DNA from: Diogma glabrata
Taxonomy: Eukaryota; Arthropoda; Insecta; Diptera; Cylindrotomidae
Length of the DNA stretch: 64,000 bases
Assembly: GCA_963693315.1 (NCBI GenBank)
Contig: CAVNZG010001060.1
Span: 242,323-306,322, forward strand
Reading direction: 5' to 3'
Shown: one piece after another, positions 34,264 through 46,766 of the stretch
Numbering within the stretch: the first letter of the stretch is position 1
How the letters are laid out: each line of letters begins with the position of its first letter
Program-made: the position numbers and the translations under genes
The notes under the pieces: model-generated
Told to the model about the DNA's origin: nothing
The model's database searches: none
What the model saw: only the letters and a program-made list of their open reading frames with translations

Positions 34264-34276
34264 GTGGTGACCCCGT
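34264..34276 (+). other. Primer-binding site (tRNA-Trp type)
   Basis: GTGGTGACCCCGT follows the 5' LTR directly. TGGTGACCCCG is complementary to the 3' end of tRNA-Trp, the primer reported for CsRn1-clade elements. Confidence 0.8.
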
Positions 34277-35200
34277 TAACGCGCAAAAATATAGCAATAT
34301 CAATATAGTGTTAAAATATAAACTTGAAATTTTTAAAATAGTTAATACAATTATTTCAAAACCGAGTGAGCATAAAATTAACAAGCTAGATCGCTGAAAC
34401 AAAATTGGAGCTGTGCACATGTAAAACGACCTCAAGGTCATAAAATCAACGACACCGGTGGTTCCAGTAAATTTAAGGCTTTGACCTTTGGATATCTGGT
34501 GCTGTTTATAACAGTGCCAGATAAAAGGTACGTGTTAAAATAAAATATACTTTTTCCTGCAAAAGTTTTGCTGTTTTCGTGAAAATATTTCAGATTAGTG
34601 TTACAATTTTAACAAATTGCATTCATCGGACGAGTAATATTCTAAACAGCATCCGTTATATGCATCAAAGTATAGAAAATAAATGAAATCGAAATTAATC
34701 AATTTTGGATTGTGTACATGCATCGTCATATTCTTATAAAATTTGGATAAGCAGTACATATCTACAAAGCTGTTATTTCATATCGTACAAACATTTATTT
34801 TGGAAGTTTCAACATTGAATTTGATTTTATTTTAAGCAACATTTTTACACAATTGGCGAATATTATTGAATTATGTTAAATGAATTAAGATACATCGATC
34901 AAGGGAAATCGTAAGTTTTGAATTATTTTTGTTTCTATTGATTTGTGTTTGCCATCATATCACTCACATCGATCAGTGCTTTTATATATAGCGGTATTAT
35001 ATACAGCTAGCTTGAATACAAGATTTTTTTTTATGAGCGTAAAAAATTTATTTACATTTGAAGAATTATTTTACATTTAAAGAATTATTTATTGCAAGAT
35101 TTACACTAAAATAAGTTTGAAATACGAAAATATTGTATTATATTCAAACATTTTTTTATTAACCCTGTTAAAATTATAATTTTTTTCAAACAAAAAAATC
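34277..35200 (+). other. Untranslated leader of the CsRn1-like element
   Basis: About 920 bp of AT-rich leader between the primer-binding site and the gag ATG. No ORF of note. It presumably carries packaging signals, but none can be recognised by eye. Confidence 0.6.
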
Positions 35201-36076
35201 ATGATTGATACGGAAAATGATGGGAGCCAAAATGAAGATAAAAAAACATGGGAAGAAAGTTCATTAACTCAAAAACTTCCTCCATTTTGGCCTACAATGC
35301 CTGACCTTTGGTTTCTTCGCATAGAAGCACAGTTTCGAAACGCGAAAGTAGTTAAGGACCAATCAAAATTTGATTACGTTTTAGGTGCGTTATCAGAGGT
35401 AATAATGTCAACAGTTTCTGATATTTTGCGAAAACCTCCAGATAATAATAAATATGAAACACTAAAAAACGCTTTAATTGACCGAAATTCAGATAGTGCG
35501 GAGAAAAGATTAGAACGTCTTCTTAACACAGTCGAACTAGGTAACGAGAAGCCTTCGGTAATGTATCGTACTATGGTAGACCAGGCAGCTACTTTAGATA
35601 TTGTAAGCGAAAAATTAATTTTCGGAATTTGGAACCAACGGTTACCACCGTCTATAAAGCAAATAATTTCTGTAGTGGACTCTAAAGACATTGAAAAAGT
35701 TATATTAATAGCAGATAAAATATTTGACCAATCTCAAAATTCAAACATTTCTGCATCAGAAGCTTCAATGCCACGAAGCTCTAGGTCTAGGGAATCTATT
35801 CTTGAAGAAAAGGTGAATGCACTTCAAAACCAAATTTCTGAATTCCAGCTCAAACGTTCGCACACAAGAAATAGAAGCAAGTCCCCACATCCACGCTCAC
35901 TATCTTTTCATGAAAGAAAATATTCTAAAAACAAGAAAAGATCTAATTCAAATCTTGCAACAGATTCAAATAGTGAACAATATTGTTTTTACCATCGTAA
36001 ATACGGGTCACGGGCACGTCGGTGCCAGAAGCCATGCGAGTTATTTAAACAATTTCCAGAATCGGAAAACAAATAG
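35201..36076 (+). CDS. gag: Gag protein of the CsRn1-like element
   Basis: 291 codons from an ATG at 35201. Residues about 20-180 are a capsid-like region starting with [19 protein letters not shown], the pattern of CsRn1-type gags. A basic SR/K-rich stretch (about 190-255) is followed near the C-terminus by [19 protein letters not shown], a Cys-His-Cys-Cys arrangement characteristic of the CsRn1 group in place of the usual CCHC knuckle. Gag would form the particle and bind element RNA. It ends at TAG 36074-36076, and pol is in the -1 frame relative to it, opening at 36049. Confidence 0.93.
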   Translation: MIDTENDGSQNEDKKTWEESSLTQKLPPFWPTMPDLWFLRIEAQFRNAKVVKDQSKFDYVLGALSEVIMSTVSDILRKPPDNNKYETLKNALIDRNSDSAEKRLERLLNTVELGNEKPSVMYRTMVDQAATLDIVSEKLIFGIWNQRLPPSIKQIISVVDSKDIEKVILIADKIFDQSQNSNISASEASMPRSSRSRESILEEKVNALQNQISEFQLKRSHTRNRSKSPHPRSLSFHERKYSKNKKRSNSNLATDSNSEQYCFYHRKYGSRARRCQKPCELFKQFPESENK

Positions 36077-39000
36077 CTTCGGAATCATTGACGACTCCCC
36101 TCCGAAGCAACATTAGTCGTCGCCTCTTTATCAAAGACACAAACAATAATTTAGAATTCCTTGTCGACTCTGGAGCGGATGTGTCTACTATTCCTCCGTC
36201 TCCTTATACTAAGCTTTCAAATGATACAGCGTATATATCTCTTTCTGCTGCAAATGGATCCACTATTAAAACCTATGGCTACAAATTGCTTAATATTAAC
36301 ATAGGACTTAGAAGAAAGTTTACTCATCCATTCATCGTTGCTTCAGTGAAAAAGCCAATATTAGGCGCAGATTTTCTTGCCAAATTTGGGATCATGGTTG
36401 ATCTGAAACGGGAACGTATATTAGATGGAAATACACTATTGTCGATGCACTGTTTATCCAAACATGATAATACACCATCCCCAAAGCTATATTCCATTGG
36501 TGATACATACGGCAAGCTTCTAGAAGAATTTCCTTCTTTGACCCTGCCACCGAATTTTCACCATCCAGTTAAACATTCTGTTCGTCATTATATCGTAACA
36601 AAAGGTCATTTACCCTTTTCTCGACCTCGTAGAATGGACCCATTCAAAGAAAAGGCGAGTAAGCTAGAATTTGATCATATGGTTGAATTAGGCATATGTC
36701 GGCCATCCTCATCATCTGTCTCTTCGCCGTTACATATGGTACAGAAGAAGGATTCAATAGATTGGCGTCCTTGCGGCGATTTTCGTTTACTGAACCTTGT
36801 GACCATACCAGATAGGTACCCGATCCCTCACATACAAAGCTTTTCCCAAAATTTGGCTGGTTGTAAAATCTTCTCGAAGATTGACCTCGTGAGGGCCTAC
36901 CATCAAATTCCGGTCGCCGAAGAAGACATATATAAAACCGCTATCACAACACCATTTGGATTGTTTGAGTTCCCACGAATGGCATTTGGATTAAGAAATG
37001 CGGCTCAAACTTTCCAAAGGTTTATGAATATGGTAACAAGACGTCTTCCGTTTGTATTCGTATATATAGACGATATTTTAGTTGCAAGTAAAACAAAAGA
37101 AGAACACATTTCTCACTTGCGACAACTGTTTAAAGCTCTCGCTGGGTATGGAATAACTATAAAGGCAGAAAAATGTATTTTTGGCACAGATAAATTAGAT
37201 TTTCTAAGCCACACAATTTCTACAGAAGGGATTCTTCCTTCCAAAAAACGGGTAGAAGCAATAGTAGAATTCGAAAGTCCTTCTACAATAAAACAACTTC
37301 AACGGTTCATTGGTATGGTAAATTTTTACCACAGATTTGTTCCACGATTGGCTGAGCATCTTTGTCCTCTTCATGCTCATTTGACTATATTGACCGCTAA
37401 AAAGAAAAACAAAATTCAGTTTTCATGGCCAGATAGTTGCAATGAATCTTTTAAACAAATCAAACGTGCACTTGCCTCAGCAACATTGTTGAATTTTCCA
37501 AATCCAACAGCACCTATAAACATAACATCTGATGCATCACTTATTGCAGTAGCTGGGGTCCTTCAACAATTTATTGATGGTTCATGGCGTCCTCTAGGAT
37601 TCTTTTCCAAAAAACTCACAAGTGCTGAACAAAAGTATTCGGCTTTCGATCGCGAGCTCCTAGCAGTATACGCTTCGATAAAACATTTCAAATATTTCGT
37701 CGAAGGTCAGCAGCTTTCGGTCTTTACTGACCATAAACCTCTGACGACAGCTATTGCATCAAAAACTGATCGCAGTCCTAGACAGACAAGACAACTTGAG
37801 TATATTGCCCAGTTCACTACTGATATCAAGCATATAAAAGGTTCGTTAAATGTCGTGGCCGACACGCTTTCCCGGGTAGAATGCGAAGAAATGTCCACGA
37901 ACTCTAGCAATTTAACTGCTGACGTAACCACTTTGTCGAAGTTACAACAAAATGACGAAGAATTAAAATATCTTTTGAACAAATCAAAGCAAACAAATTC
38001 TTCGAAATTAAGCTTCAGTTTCTTATCACCAACAAATGCTAATGAAGAAATTTGGTGCGAAACGTCAAAAGGTGTAAATCGCCCATATGTCCCGAAAGAT
38101 TTGAGAAAAATTTTATTCGACAACTTACATAATATCAGTCACCCAGGAATAAGAGCTACACGCAAACTCGTAGCATCCAAATATTTCTGGCCAAGTATGA
38201 ACGTTGATACAGGTTATTGGAGTAAAATTTGTACGTCATGTCAACAATCTAAAATAGTTCGCCATACAAAATCACCCTTAGAGAGTTTCAAAACTCCAAC
38301 AGGTAGATTCGATCATGTACATTTAGATATTGTTGGGCCTCTACCTCCATCAAACGGATATTATTACATGCTTACAGTCATTGACCGTTTCACGAGATGG
38401 CCTGAGGCATACCCAATGGTAGATATGTCAGCAATTACTACAGCCAAAACCTTCTATAATAATTATATTACTCGTTTTGGAACTCCACTACGGCTAACAA
38501 CGGACCAAGGCACGCAGTTTGAATCTAAACTCTTTAAAGAACTAACGACATTTTTGGGTATTCACAGAATTCGAACCAGTCCTTACCATCCCCAAGCAAA
38601 TGGTATGGTCGAAGTTCTACATCGTAGAATTAAAGAATCTCTAAAATCTCGCGGAAAAACTTCATTTTGGAGTGAAGAGCTTCAAACTGTCTTGTTAGGT
38701 ATACGTACAATGTTCAGAGATGATCTCAAATGCAGTCCATCAGAACTAGTATATGGACAGACAATTAGAGTACCTGGGGAAATCTTTGTTCCAACTCCTG
38801 ATACAGTATCACTCGATCCAAGCAATTTAGTTAGCAAACTTAAAGAAACTATGCGGGCTATAAAACCAGTTGCACCCAAACATTCAATTCAAAAAACATA
38901 CGTTCCGACAGATCTCGAAACATGCGAATATGTGTTTGTAAGGGTCGATAAAGTTCGAACCGGACTCATGAGTCCATACCACGGTCCTTATAAGGTTATA

Positions 39001-39144
39001 CGACGCCTTCGTAAACAGTTCGTAATTGACATAAATGGTAAGCCTAGCACTATATCAATTGACAGATTGAAACCTGCATTTGTGGAAAGTACACTTCATT
39101 CAACTACACCAACAATAAAATACAAAAAAGTCAAATTTAAATAG
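36049..39144 (+). CDS. pol: Pol polyprotein (protease, RT, RNase H, integrase) of the CsRn1-like element
   Basis: The frame opens at 36049, overlaps gag by 28 nt in the -1 frame and has no ATG at its start, so expression by frameshifting from gag is likely. Residues numbered from the TTG at 36088: protease [10 protein letters not shown] with D27; reverse transcriptase with [26 protein letters not shown] and YIDD (Y326); RNase H from about 478 ([12 protein letters not shown]); integrase zinc-binding H-H-C-C near 680-720; and a catalytic core with D747, D806 and E842, an exact DD35E spacing. A GPY/F-type segment ([10 protein letters not shown]) lies near 965. All active-site residues are present and there are no stops, so the copy looks autonomous. 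I did not find a canonical heptameric slippery site in the overlap. Confidence 0.96.
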   Translation, partial: TISRIGKQIASESLTTPLRSNISRRLFIKDTNNNLEFLVDSGADVSTIPPSPYTKLSNDTAYISLSAANGSTIKTYGYKLLNINIGLRRKFTHPFIVASVKKPILGADFLAKFGIMVDLKRERILDGNTLLSMHCLSKHDNTPSPKLYSIGDTYGKLLEEFPSLTLPPNFHHPVKHSVRHYIVTKGHLPFSRPRRMDPFKEKASKLEFDHMVELGICRPSSSSVSSPLHMVQKKDSIDWRPCGDFRLLNLVTIPDRYPIPHIQSFSQNLAGCKIFSKIDLVRAYHQIPVAEEDIYKTAITTPFGLFEFPRMAFGLRNAAQTFQRFMNMVTRRLPFVFVYIDDILVASKTKEEHISHLRQLFKALAGYGITIKAEKCIFGTDKLDFLSHTISTEGILPSKKRVEAIVEFESPSTIKQLQRFIGMVNFYHRFVPRLAEHLCPLHAHLTILTAKKKNKIQFSWPDSCNESFKQIKRALASATLLNFPNPTAPINITSDASLIAVAGVLQQFIDGSWRPLGFFSKKLTSAEQKYSAFDRELLAVYASIKHFKYFVEGQQLSVFTDHKPLTTAIASKTDRSPRQTRQLEYIAQFTTDIKHIKGSLNVVADTLSRVECEEMSTNSSNLTADVTTLSKLQQNDEELKYLLNKSKQTNSSKLSFSFLSPTNANEEIWCETSKGVNRPYVPKDLRKILFDNLHNISHPGIRATRKLVASKYFWPSMNVDTGYWSKICTSCQQSKIVRHTKSPLESFKTPTGRFDHVHLDIVGPLPPSNGYYYMLTVIDRFTRWPEAYPMVDMSAITTAKTFYNNYITRFGTPLRLTTDQGTQFESKLFKELTTFLGIHRIRTSPYHPQANGMVEVLHRRIKESLKSRGKTSFWSEELQTVLLGIRTMFRDDLKCSPSELVYGQTIRVPGEIFVPTPDTVSLDPSNLVSKLKETMRAIKPVAPKHSIQKTYVPTDLETCEYVFVRVDKVRTGLMSPYHGPYKVIRRLRKQFVIDINGKPSTISIDRLKPAFVESTLHSTTPTIKYKKVKFK

Positions 39145-39315
39145 TAACTATATTTATTTTTTTTTACCATCCGAATACTTTTTTTAATCAATTAAATTAG
39201 AATCAATCATGTATGTTGTTTTCGATGGTTATGGATATTAAATAAAGAACAATTTATCTTATTGTATCTTGTATATATTTTAAATTTAGTAGCGCTGACG
39301 CTGGTGAGGGAGTGA

Positions 39316-39595
39316 TGTGCTGGCATAAATGCACTAACAATTGAAACAGAAATAAAAATCGATTAGCTGTAAATTACGATTTTGGTTTTCATGATTTTGG
39401 TTTCATGATGATAAAAATTAATTCAATTATATTTTGCCACTCGGCCAATTAAGTATAAAAAATGTCAAACTTTATATTCATATAAAAATTGTTAAACATT
39501 ATATCCAATAAATATTGTGATAATATATTTCTGAGTTTTAGTTTTTGTTTACTACATTAAATTAATAAAATACATATTTAAACGTAAACTTAACA
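39316..39595 (+). repeat. 3' LTR of the CsRn1-like element
   Basis: 280 bp, reading identical to the 5' LTR. It is followed by the GACT target duplication. The untranslated stretch before it (39145-39315) has a weak purine-rich GGTGAGGGAGTGA at 39303-39315, the likely polypurine tract. Confidence 0.97.
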
Positions 39596-39599
39596 GACT

Positions 39600-40767
39600 A
39601 CAGCTGTTGGTAAAATAGACCGGTGAAAACGATTTGCTGATGTCACTGAATTCTATTCGTTAACGGTAAAATTGATTCTCGTATATTCATATTGTGCAAT
39701 GTCAGTGGTATTACAACTTGTGTTTGGTTGTATATTGTTGTTGGAATTTAAAGATGGTTTTATGTTCGAGTTTAAATCTGAGCTCGGTAATAATGACATT
39801 TAAGATGGTGTATATTGACTGCCGGATGGTGGAGCATAAGACTGTGAAAGAGTTGGTTGTAAAATATTGCTAGCGAACAATTGTTTGAAAGTGAATTCGA
39901 TGGTTCGTCCAAATGGAATGAATGATGCCGCATACGACAACTATGAGATTAGAGATCAAAACTATATGAGGTGATAGTATGCTCATCCTGCAGGAATTTT
40001 TAGCATAATCTTCTTTCCTTAACAAATTCAGTTTGAATATCCAGTGCTTTAAATTTGAAACAATTGTATAACGGATGTCTGCCCTTTCATTTCGTACATT
40101 TTTTTGGATACGTGCACAACAGATAATGAGTTGATGTTTTTCTGGTCATCATTGTACATTGTTCTAGTGTATCTGCACGTTTATAATGGTATTCTAAAAA
40201 ATTGTCAATAGTTTGAAAATTATCGAGATCGACCCTTGACCACCATAATTCCGACGTTTCTGAATCACATTTTTTCAACAGTATTTTAATTAACCAGGGG
40301 TTTCTTTTCTCAGCATCAGGCTCAAGAACACGTAGATAGACCTCTACATACTTCGTCCGAAATTTCACGATGTTTTTTTTTTTTTTAATTTGCTTGACTT
40401 ATAGATGATTGTTGCATAAACATGCACATACATTCATAATTGGATTTTTTTCATCATACCGGATTAATCCGATTAATCTGGCCTAGCATGACTGGCTAAA
40501 AGCTGTCTACATGACACTATAACTGTATAGTAAAAATCTTCCAAGGCCTTTTTAGACTTAGCTATTGTAAATTTACCATCGTCTTTAACTTCTGTATCGT
40601 CCATATCATTATCAAATACGGGATATTCTCTTTAAATACCATCTAGATTCTCCAAATAAACCAATTTGCCTGTCTCAATTGGCAGTGGGTTACCAAAGTT
40701 TTTGATAGCCGCTTCAATTACTTGAATACGTTGCTGATATTTATTTTATTGCCTCGCGATCAGCCAT
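39600..40767 (-). pseudogene. BEL/Pao gag region (Pao2, 5' part)
   Basis: The minus strand reads MADREAIK from 40767, then several frame breaks. A DUF1759-type capsid segment lies at 40368-40087 (NPWLIKILLKKCDSETSELW, VDLDNFQTIDNFLEYHYKRA), followed by a Cys/His zinc-finger region of Pao type (CTYPKKCTKWKGRHPLYNCF, FKALDIQTEFVKERRLC). It continues toward the protease at 33979 across the CsRn1-like insertion. It is degraded and non-functional. Confidence 0.85.
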
Positions 40768-41010
40768 TGTAACACGACAAATTTATTTTTTATTAAATAA
40801 ACAATTAAACCGTAATATTTATTAAACTGAATGATCTTCAAATTATTTAGTTGTTAATATATTTATTTGCAAATTTTTAATTAATTAACTAACCGTAAAA
40901 ATGTATACGAAATATTAAAATTTTTTTGCAAAAATAACAATAAACTCATATAAAAATTTTTAAGAACTTACTTGATTTAAAAACTGTTCCAATGACCATA
41001 ATGATGATAC
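40768..41010. other. AT-rich stretch upstream of Pao2 gag
   Basis: This is where the Pao2 leader and 5' LTR would be expected. No convincing LTR boundaries were found; MITE 1 starts at 41011. Confidence 0.35.
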
Positions 41011-41714
41011 CGTCGCTTTAATAATGAAATAACGTATGCCATATATACGTTGTTATTATATAATGGGTGCGCTGCATTCCCCATAAGGATGTCTATAAAG
41101 TGGCATTTTAACATTTTCCAATTTTTTTATAACTGGGGTTGAAAATTAATATATTGTTAATTAACGTACATGCAAATTTGAATTTGGTTAAATATTAAAA
41201 CAGCGTAAATGCATGTACGATATTTCAATTCCTACAGAATAATAACTTGGGTAAAATCAGTGTCGTATACTTTACATACATTACGATCGCCACACGAAAT
41301 GGTAAATCTAAAATATTGTATAAGCATCATTCATTACTTATACATGATATACCGGTTCATATAAATAAAAAATTGTTAGAATATTATGCGTTAGTTCAAT
41401 AATAATTAGTTTTAGGCTTAATCGTACTTCCATGAAAAATGAAATAACGTATATGAAATATGAAATAACGTTAAAGGTACCTGATTGACTTTTCACCTCT
41501 TTTTAGGTAGAAAAGCCAGCAGGTACCAATGTGAAATTTTAATATGTTGTGGGGAAATTAGTCAAGATTAATTGGTAGAAGCTTTTTTTCCAATATCTTT
41601 ATTCATTCAACAGTGCTGCCGAGTTTACGAAAATCAGAAAATCGAAAAATCTTTAAACCCAATTATCTCGAAACTACACTTTTGCGAATACGTTGTTTCA
41701 TTATTAAAGCGACG
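41011..41714. mobile_element. MITE 1, about 0.7 kb
   Basis: The left end CGTCGCTTTAATAATGAAAT plus AACGTAT is mirrored at the right end (ATACGTTGTTTCATTATTAA then AGCGACG at about 41687-41714), giving TIRs of about 26 bp with one mismatch. The words ATGAAATAACGTAT recur internally near 41440-41475. No ORF. Superfamily unassigned. Confidence 0.75.
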
Positions 41715-41764
41715 ATACGTTGTTGTATAATTAAAAATTATCACCTTAGATGAAACAAATATGA

Positions 41765-42503
41765 GGAGGTCCACACCAAAACGTTACATTTCCATCATAA
41801 ACGATTTTACACAATTTGAGAAAATGTGATTACACTAATAAAGTCTTAAGCAAGCTCTATTTCACAATCCTTGTTTAAGCATAAATAAATTCGGTCAGTC
41901 ATAATTTGAATATTAGGATTCCAAAGACATGATAATTATAGATATTTTAAAAAAATGTTACGTTTTGCTGCAACCAATTGGTAATGTAGCGTTTTGGTGA
42001 GACCATTTAAGAAATTTAACTTTTTGACTATGACCTACTACTTCTATTACCATTGTAGAAAGAACGTTACTTTAAAATTATGACAAATGTCACTTTTTGA
42101 TATGAATAGAAAAAGAGGTTTTAGAGATATTATTTATTAAGTACCTCGCTTAGCGAGCATAATTTGTTCAAGAATCTTTAACGTAAAGCAAAACATTCAT
42201 TAAGCTCCATGTTCACATAAAGTTAATTATATATTAAAAAAGAGTATTTTAAAAATAATTATTTATGGGCTTAAAACTAAAATAAAAATATTTCCGTGTT
42301 GTTGTTACAGATAATGACAAAGTATGTAAAAATGTTACCTTTTGGTGCAACTCGTCGATGTCATAGCGGTATTTTACGAAGTTTAACGCATTTTCTTGCA
42401 ATTTCTGTCGAATTTTCGATGTAATTCAGTATTTGGAACCGATCTACATTCATAACTTTTTTTTTAAGAAAATTGGAAATGTTACGTTTTGGTGTGGACC
42501 TCC
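41765..42503. mobile_element. MITE 2, about 0.74 kb
   Basis: The left TIR GGAGGTCCACACCAAAACG (41765) is complementary to the right end GTTTTGGTGTGGACCTCC (42503), extending to about 28 bp with one or two mismatches. Internal degenerate copies of the word ACGTTTTGGTG lie near 41958, 41988 and 42335, possibly extra transposase-binding sites. No ORF. Clear target duplication not seen. Confidence 0.75.
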
Positions 42504-45500
42504 ACATATATACTGATATCGACACTCAGTTACCCTCGACCGCAAGTCAAATAAAAATAAACAACGCCAAATATAAAGTTTTGTCAGACTTGAACCAAAT
42601 GTATACGGAACCAATTATTTTCAGCAAACTGACTCAATAGAACCATAGTTTGTCACGCTTTTCGAGTAAATGTGATTTAAAAAGTAAATTTTCAAATTTC
42701 AATTTTAGGCCTCATAAGTATAGTCGAGTGAATTCTGTACGTTAACAGTTTTTGAAACGAATTTTCTCAAAACCTGTTAGTTTTACAAAACAAGAGCAAT
42801 GATATTTTTTGTAAGAAATTTTCTAAGCCACAAACTTTATTATAATTTTTTTTTCGATAAAAGTTACCGTTGACGAATTTTTTTTGTAAAACCATTTTTG
42901 GCGACCTTTGCCAATGCGTAACATTTAAGTGGCACATGTAACGTTAAGGACTTTTGGGATTTTGTTTAGAATCACAAAAGGAAGGGTGACTTAAAATATA
43001 GTTTACCGCAAATTTTCCTTGAACTTCTCGAAAAAAATTAAATTATCACTTCGCATTTTTAATTTGAAACATTTAAAATTACGACTAATAAAGAGAATGG
43101 ATGGGTGGATTAATTTAATTGTTGATATAATTAGTAATCTACATTCATAGGTGACCCACAAATTTAAATTTTGTCATATAATATCAAGCTTAATAATAAG
43201 ATTCCATCACCTGATTTCCTCAGTCTCCAATTTTCAAAAAACTCTTAAAATTTACAAACAAATTTCTTTCAAATATATTTTAATTTTTAAAATCAATAAT
43301 TTTTATTTTCAATGCATGAACGTTTAGTGCAATCGAATGGTGAAGAAGACTAATATATTGCTCTTTCATAAGAACCTGAATTTTCGCCGTAGTACAGTTT
43401 TAAATCAAAACCTTTTGAAACATCAAACACACCACTTAATTTACGTTTCAATCAGGTTCAATAAAATATTCATAAAACTTCAAATAAAAAATTACAAAGA
43501 ACATCGATGTTAACTAAACAAAGACAAAAACCATAAAATAAAACGACTTACCACAATCCACTCGAAAAGCTCTCGAAAATGGTAATCGATTTGACTCTAA
43601 ACAATTTTTATTTTATTATTCGCATTTAATTTTCTGTTATTTTTTTTTCAAATTGGAAAATAACGGGAAAGTATTACCATAAACTTAATTTATCTTTTTT
43701 TTTAATCATAAAATTTAATTTTTATAATTTCTAATAAAGATAAAAACAAAATTTTATGTGCCACTTGGAAATACATTGACACGGATCATTAAAGCATTTT
43801 TTGGCTTCTCCTAGAGTAGTATAATTTTATTGTACATTGGTTGGTTATTTGGTTTTGAATAAAAATTCTAATACTATAAAATTTAAAGAAACAATATTTT
43901 AAGTCCTTTGTTATCAAGATAAGATAATAATGTACGTTGGCTTTATTTTTTTTTTGTTACGAAAAATGTTCTTATTTGAAACATAAAATTTTATATTTTT
44001 GATGAAAACGAAACAATTTTCTTTTTAGTTAGAAATGACAATGAAAGTCCATTATGTTTCGAAAGAGAGTTACTTAAATATGGTCAGTCTGTATTACGGA
44101 CAAGACTTTTTTATAGCTTATATGAAGGTTAAAATAACAAACATGATGACCTGTGGCTTCAATAAAGTCAGTCGATTTTTTCATAACTAAACAATTTTTT
44201 AGGTGTTTGGTAAATATGTATTTGTTACAAGCAATCGGTTATTAGAATAAATAATGATTAGATTATTTTTCTTAAAAATGTTATTTTTGCTAAAAATTAA
44301 CAGCGGTAAAGTGCTGACAACGAAAAAAAGAACAATTTTAAAATTAATGAAGATACAGTTTGTAATTTTCCTATAAAATATATGTAACGATCGGCCCTAT
44401 TTCGATTCAATCGTGTAATCAATTCACTGTCCTGAAATAGGTACTAGGTACTAAATAGGTACTAAATATCAAAATTATACGAAAAAACAGATAATCCAAT
44501 GAAACCCTGTTACAAAAGGAGGGAAAATTCAAAATTTTAAACATGCAAAAATTCATGCATTGAACGATAGAACTAATTTTTGTTCACATCAAAGGTGAAA
44601 AAAGAGCAATGGTTGATTCTGTTCACCTTTCGTTGCAAGCTCCTCAACTCTAAACTACCTCAATAATAGAAATTACGTCATCCAAATATCATATCAAAGA
44701 AACAGTATGAAACTTTCATCAAAATATCCAATATAAATGAGGTTGCGGTTGTTCAGAGGTTATTCATGATAAAAATAGCGTTAGGATAATGATTTCTTTT
44801 CTCTTTCACACATTTCTTATGATATAGAAAATAAATGATTATTATTTTCCTTTCTACTCATACATCTGTATTTTGAGATTCTGTGATGTAGATTTTTAGT
44901 AATAATTGAACTTAAATGTGACCAATATATATTTTGACAAGAAAAAAAGATAGAAAATTGCTGTTAATAAAACATCGATCATGATGTTCGATGAGTTAGT
45001 TACAAATTTTGATGTTTTTTTAATTCAAAATGTTTTTAATTTGTTTCTATAAAAAGAGTGTCTTTTAGGAGTGGCAGCTCAAACAAATGATTTTAGACAA
45101 AACTGCAAAATATGAATGTAGTCGATATGTGCTGCATACAATCCTAAACATATTTACTTTTTGTGTGAATTATGAGACACCCTTTATATTACCAACCATT
45201 GCAATACTCAATAAAAACTAGTTGAGGTTATCACAAACATTTGCTAAATTCAATTTAGTTCTTTAAACAAATAACCCGTTTACACAAGCACTGAGACGTA
45301 CATAACTACAAACTTATTTCCAATTACTTTAGTTTTTCCAATTCTTTTCTTTTCAAATTTTTGTTTGTTGTTATTACATCCGATTTTCTTAAAAATTTTC
45401 TCTCTGTTTCACCGTTTTCAATTTAATTTAGTGATTTTCTTTTCTTTTTTTATTTTTGTGATTTGTGGAAACAGAATTTCTGGTTTAGTTCTTTAGGTTT

Positions 45501-45697
45501 TTTAGTGTAATTCCTTATTATTTTTGTTTTTGGCTTGCTTATATTGAAATATAGAATAAAAATAATGTGTTTTGCTTGTTTGTTTTAACAGGATAAATAA
45601 ATGTTTAGGGTTTGGTAGAGACCGCATGTCGCTTGTAAAGTTTTTGGAATGTACATAATTTTATTTGACGTTTTATTTTATAGTTTTTACAGATTGT
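42504..45697. other. Gene-poor AT-rich DNA
   Basis: No protein-coding segment, RNA gene or mobile-element terminus could be supported. A small direct repeat, AGGTACTA (44439, 44446, 44457), is present. This is the longest unannotated stretch of the window and could be intronic or intergenic. Confidence 0.5.
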
Positions 45698-45709
45698 ATA
45701 CATTATGTT

Positions 45710-46107
45710 ATGGGTAGCGAAATCCGAAATTCGACGTCCACGCCGTGCTGCCTGGGTAATGCTGACAGAATTAGGTTGGTGTATTGGAGACAAGCAGAGT
45801 ATAAACTGCTTAGTCAATGACGCTACATCACGGCGAATTGGCGCTCTACAACCAATGCGACTCAAGCGTCTGTTCTCCATGTCAGGGGCGGCTTGGAGCG
45901 GGCGTCTGTCTTGAATCAAGCGGCTCGCTATATAAACGTGTAAAAAGGTTGTTTCTGGTGACCTTAATATGCAGAACGGACCCATTCACGACAATTTGGG
46001 TTGGGCCTAAGGTTAACACCCTAACCCCGGAAAAAAACTAATATGTTAAATTTGGTTATCAGAAAGAGAAAAACAGACCCGGAAAAACAACAGAATTTTA
46101 CCTGGAC
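45710..46107 (+). promoter_or_regulatory. 5' leader of RTE2, nearly the same as that of RTE1
   Basis: Most of the 400 bp aligns by eye at about 85-90 percent with the reverse complement of 4430-4802. It includes GTCCACGCCGTGCT, CCTGGGTAATGCT, GACAGAATTAGGTTGGTGTA, GGGGCGGCTTGGAGCGGGCG and CGCTATATAAACGTG. Only one monomer of the block duplicated in RTE1 is present. It likely acts as an internal promoter and leader. Confidence 0.65.
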
Positions 46108-46766
46108 GTGAAAAAGGACCAGACTACCGAATCGGAACGTGGAACGTGGAACGTGCGCAGCCTGAGCGCTCCTGATGCTCTTATAAGTCTAGAAACAGAG
46201 GCTGAGAGGTATAGGATGGATATTATTGCTCTACAAGAAATTAAACAGCCGATAATCGGAAAACAAGATTTAGATAGTCACTCTCTATACTGTAGTGGTC
46301 ATCCTTCTCGAAGAGAATTTGGAACTGGCTTTCTTGTTGGTGCACGCATACAAGAAGCCGTGATGAAATTCATCCCGGTCAGTGAGAGGATCTGCTACCT
46401 ACGTGTACGCGGTACATATAACAATATTTCTCTTATTGCCGTGCATGCACCAACTGAAGCTAAAACCGTTGACGAGAAGGATAATTTCTACAAAGCACTG
46501 GAAGAGGTTATGAAACAAACACCAACACGCGACTTCATTATGGTTCTTGGTGACTTTAATGGACAGGTTGGAAGAGATATCTCTTATGGAAATGTGGTGG
46601 GTCCCAACAGCCTGCATTTGAATTCGAATGATAATGGTGAGAGAATGACTGAGTTTGCATTATCAAATAATTTGAGAATTGCCAGTACGTTCTTTCCGCA
46701 TCGATCGATTCATAAGCAGACTTGGGTCTCACCGAATGGAAATACTCGAAATCAAATTGATCATAT
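46108..46766 (+). pseudogene. RTE2 endonuclease, N-terminal part
   Basis: It reads RGTWNVRSL, MDIIALQEIKQP, VHAPTEAKTVD, MVLGDFNGQVGRD and NQIDHIV, and then runs into the inserted LTR. It is homologous to RTE1 residues about 43-265, at roughly 45 percent amino-acid identity by eye. The insertion at ATAT removes the final SDH-type block, which resumes at 50669. Without the insert this part is open. Confidence 0.9.

Larger units (their letters stand above)
33984..39595 (+). mobile_element. Complete Ty3-type LTR retrotransposon, CsRn1-like, inserted in Pao2
   Basis: 5612 bp bounded by two 280-bp LTRs (33984-34263 and 39316-39595) with TG...CA ends. The LTRs read as identical base for base. It is flanked by the 4-bp target duplication GACT (33980-33983 and 39596-39599). 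Immediately after the 5' LTR is the primer-binding site TGGTGACCCCG, which matches the tRNA-Trp primer used by CsRn1-type elements. The gag zinc motif and a pol with all domains also match CsRn1. Identical LTRs and intact ORFs indicate very recent insertion. It splits Pao2 between the protease and gag regions. Confidence 0.97.

Noticed and set aside
36088..36090. Start of pol of the CsRn1-like element at 36088
   Set aside because: The codon there is TTG, not ATG, and the frame is open upstream to 36049, so frameshift expression from gag is more plausible than initiation at this position.
40768..41010. 5' LTR of Pao2
   Set aside because: Expected here, but no TG...CA boundaries or matching copy near 27875-28075 could be found.
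41765..42503. Target duplication for MITE 2
   Set aside because: Flanks ATATGA and ACATAT are only loosely alike, so no duplication is claimed.
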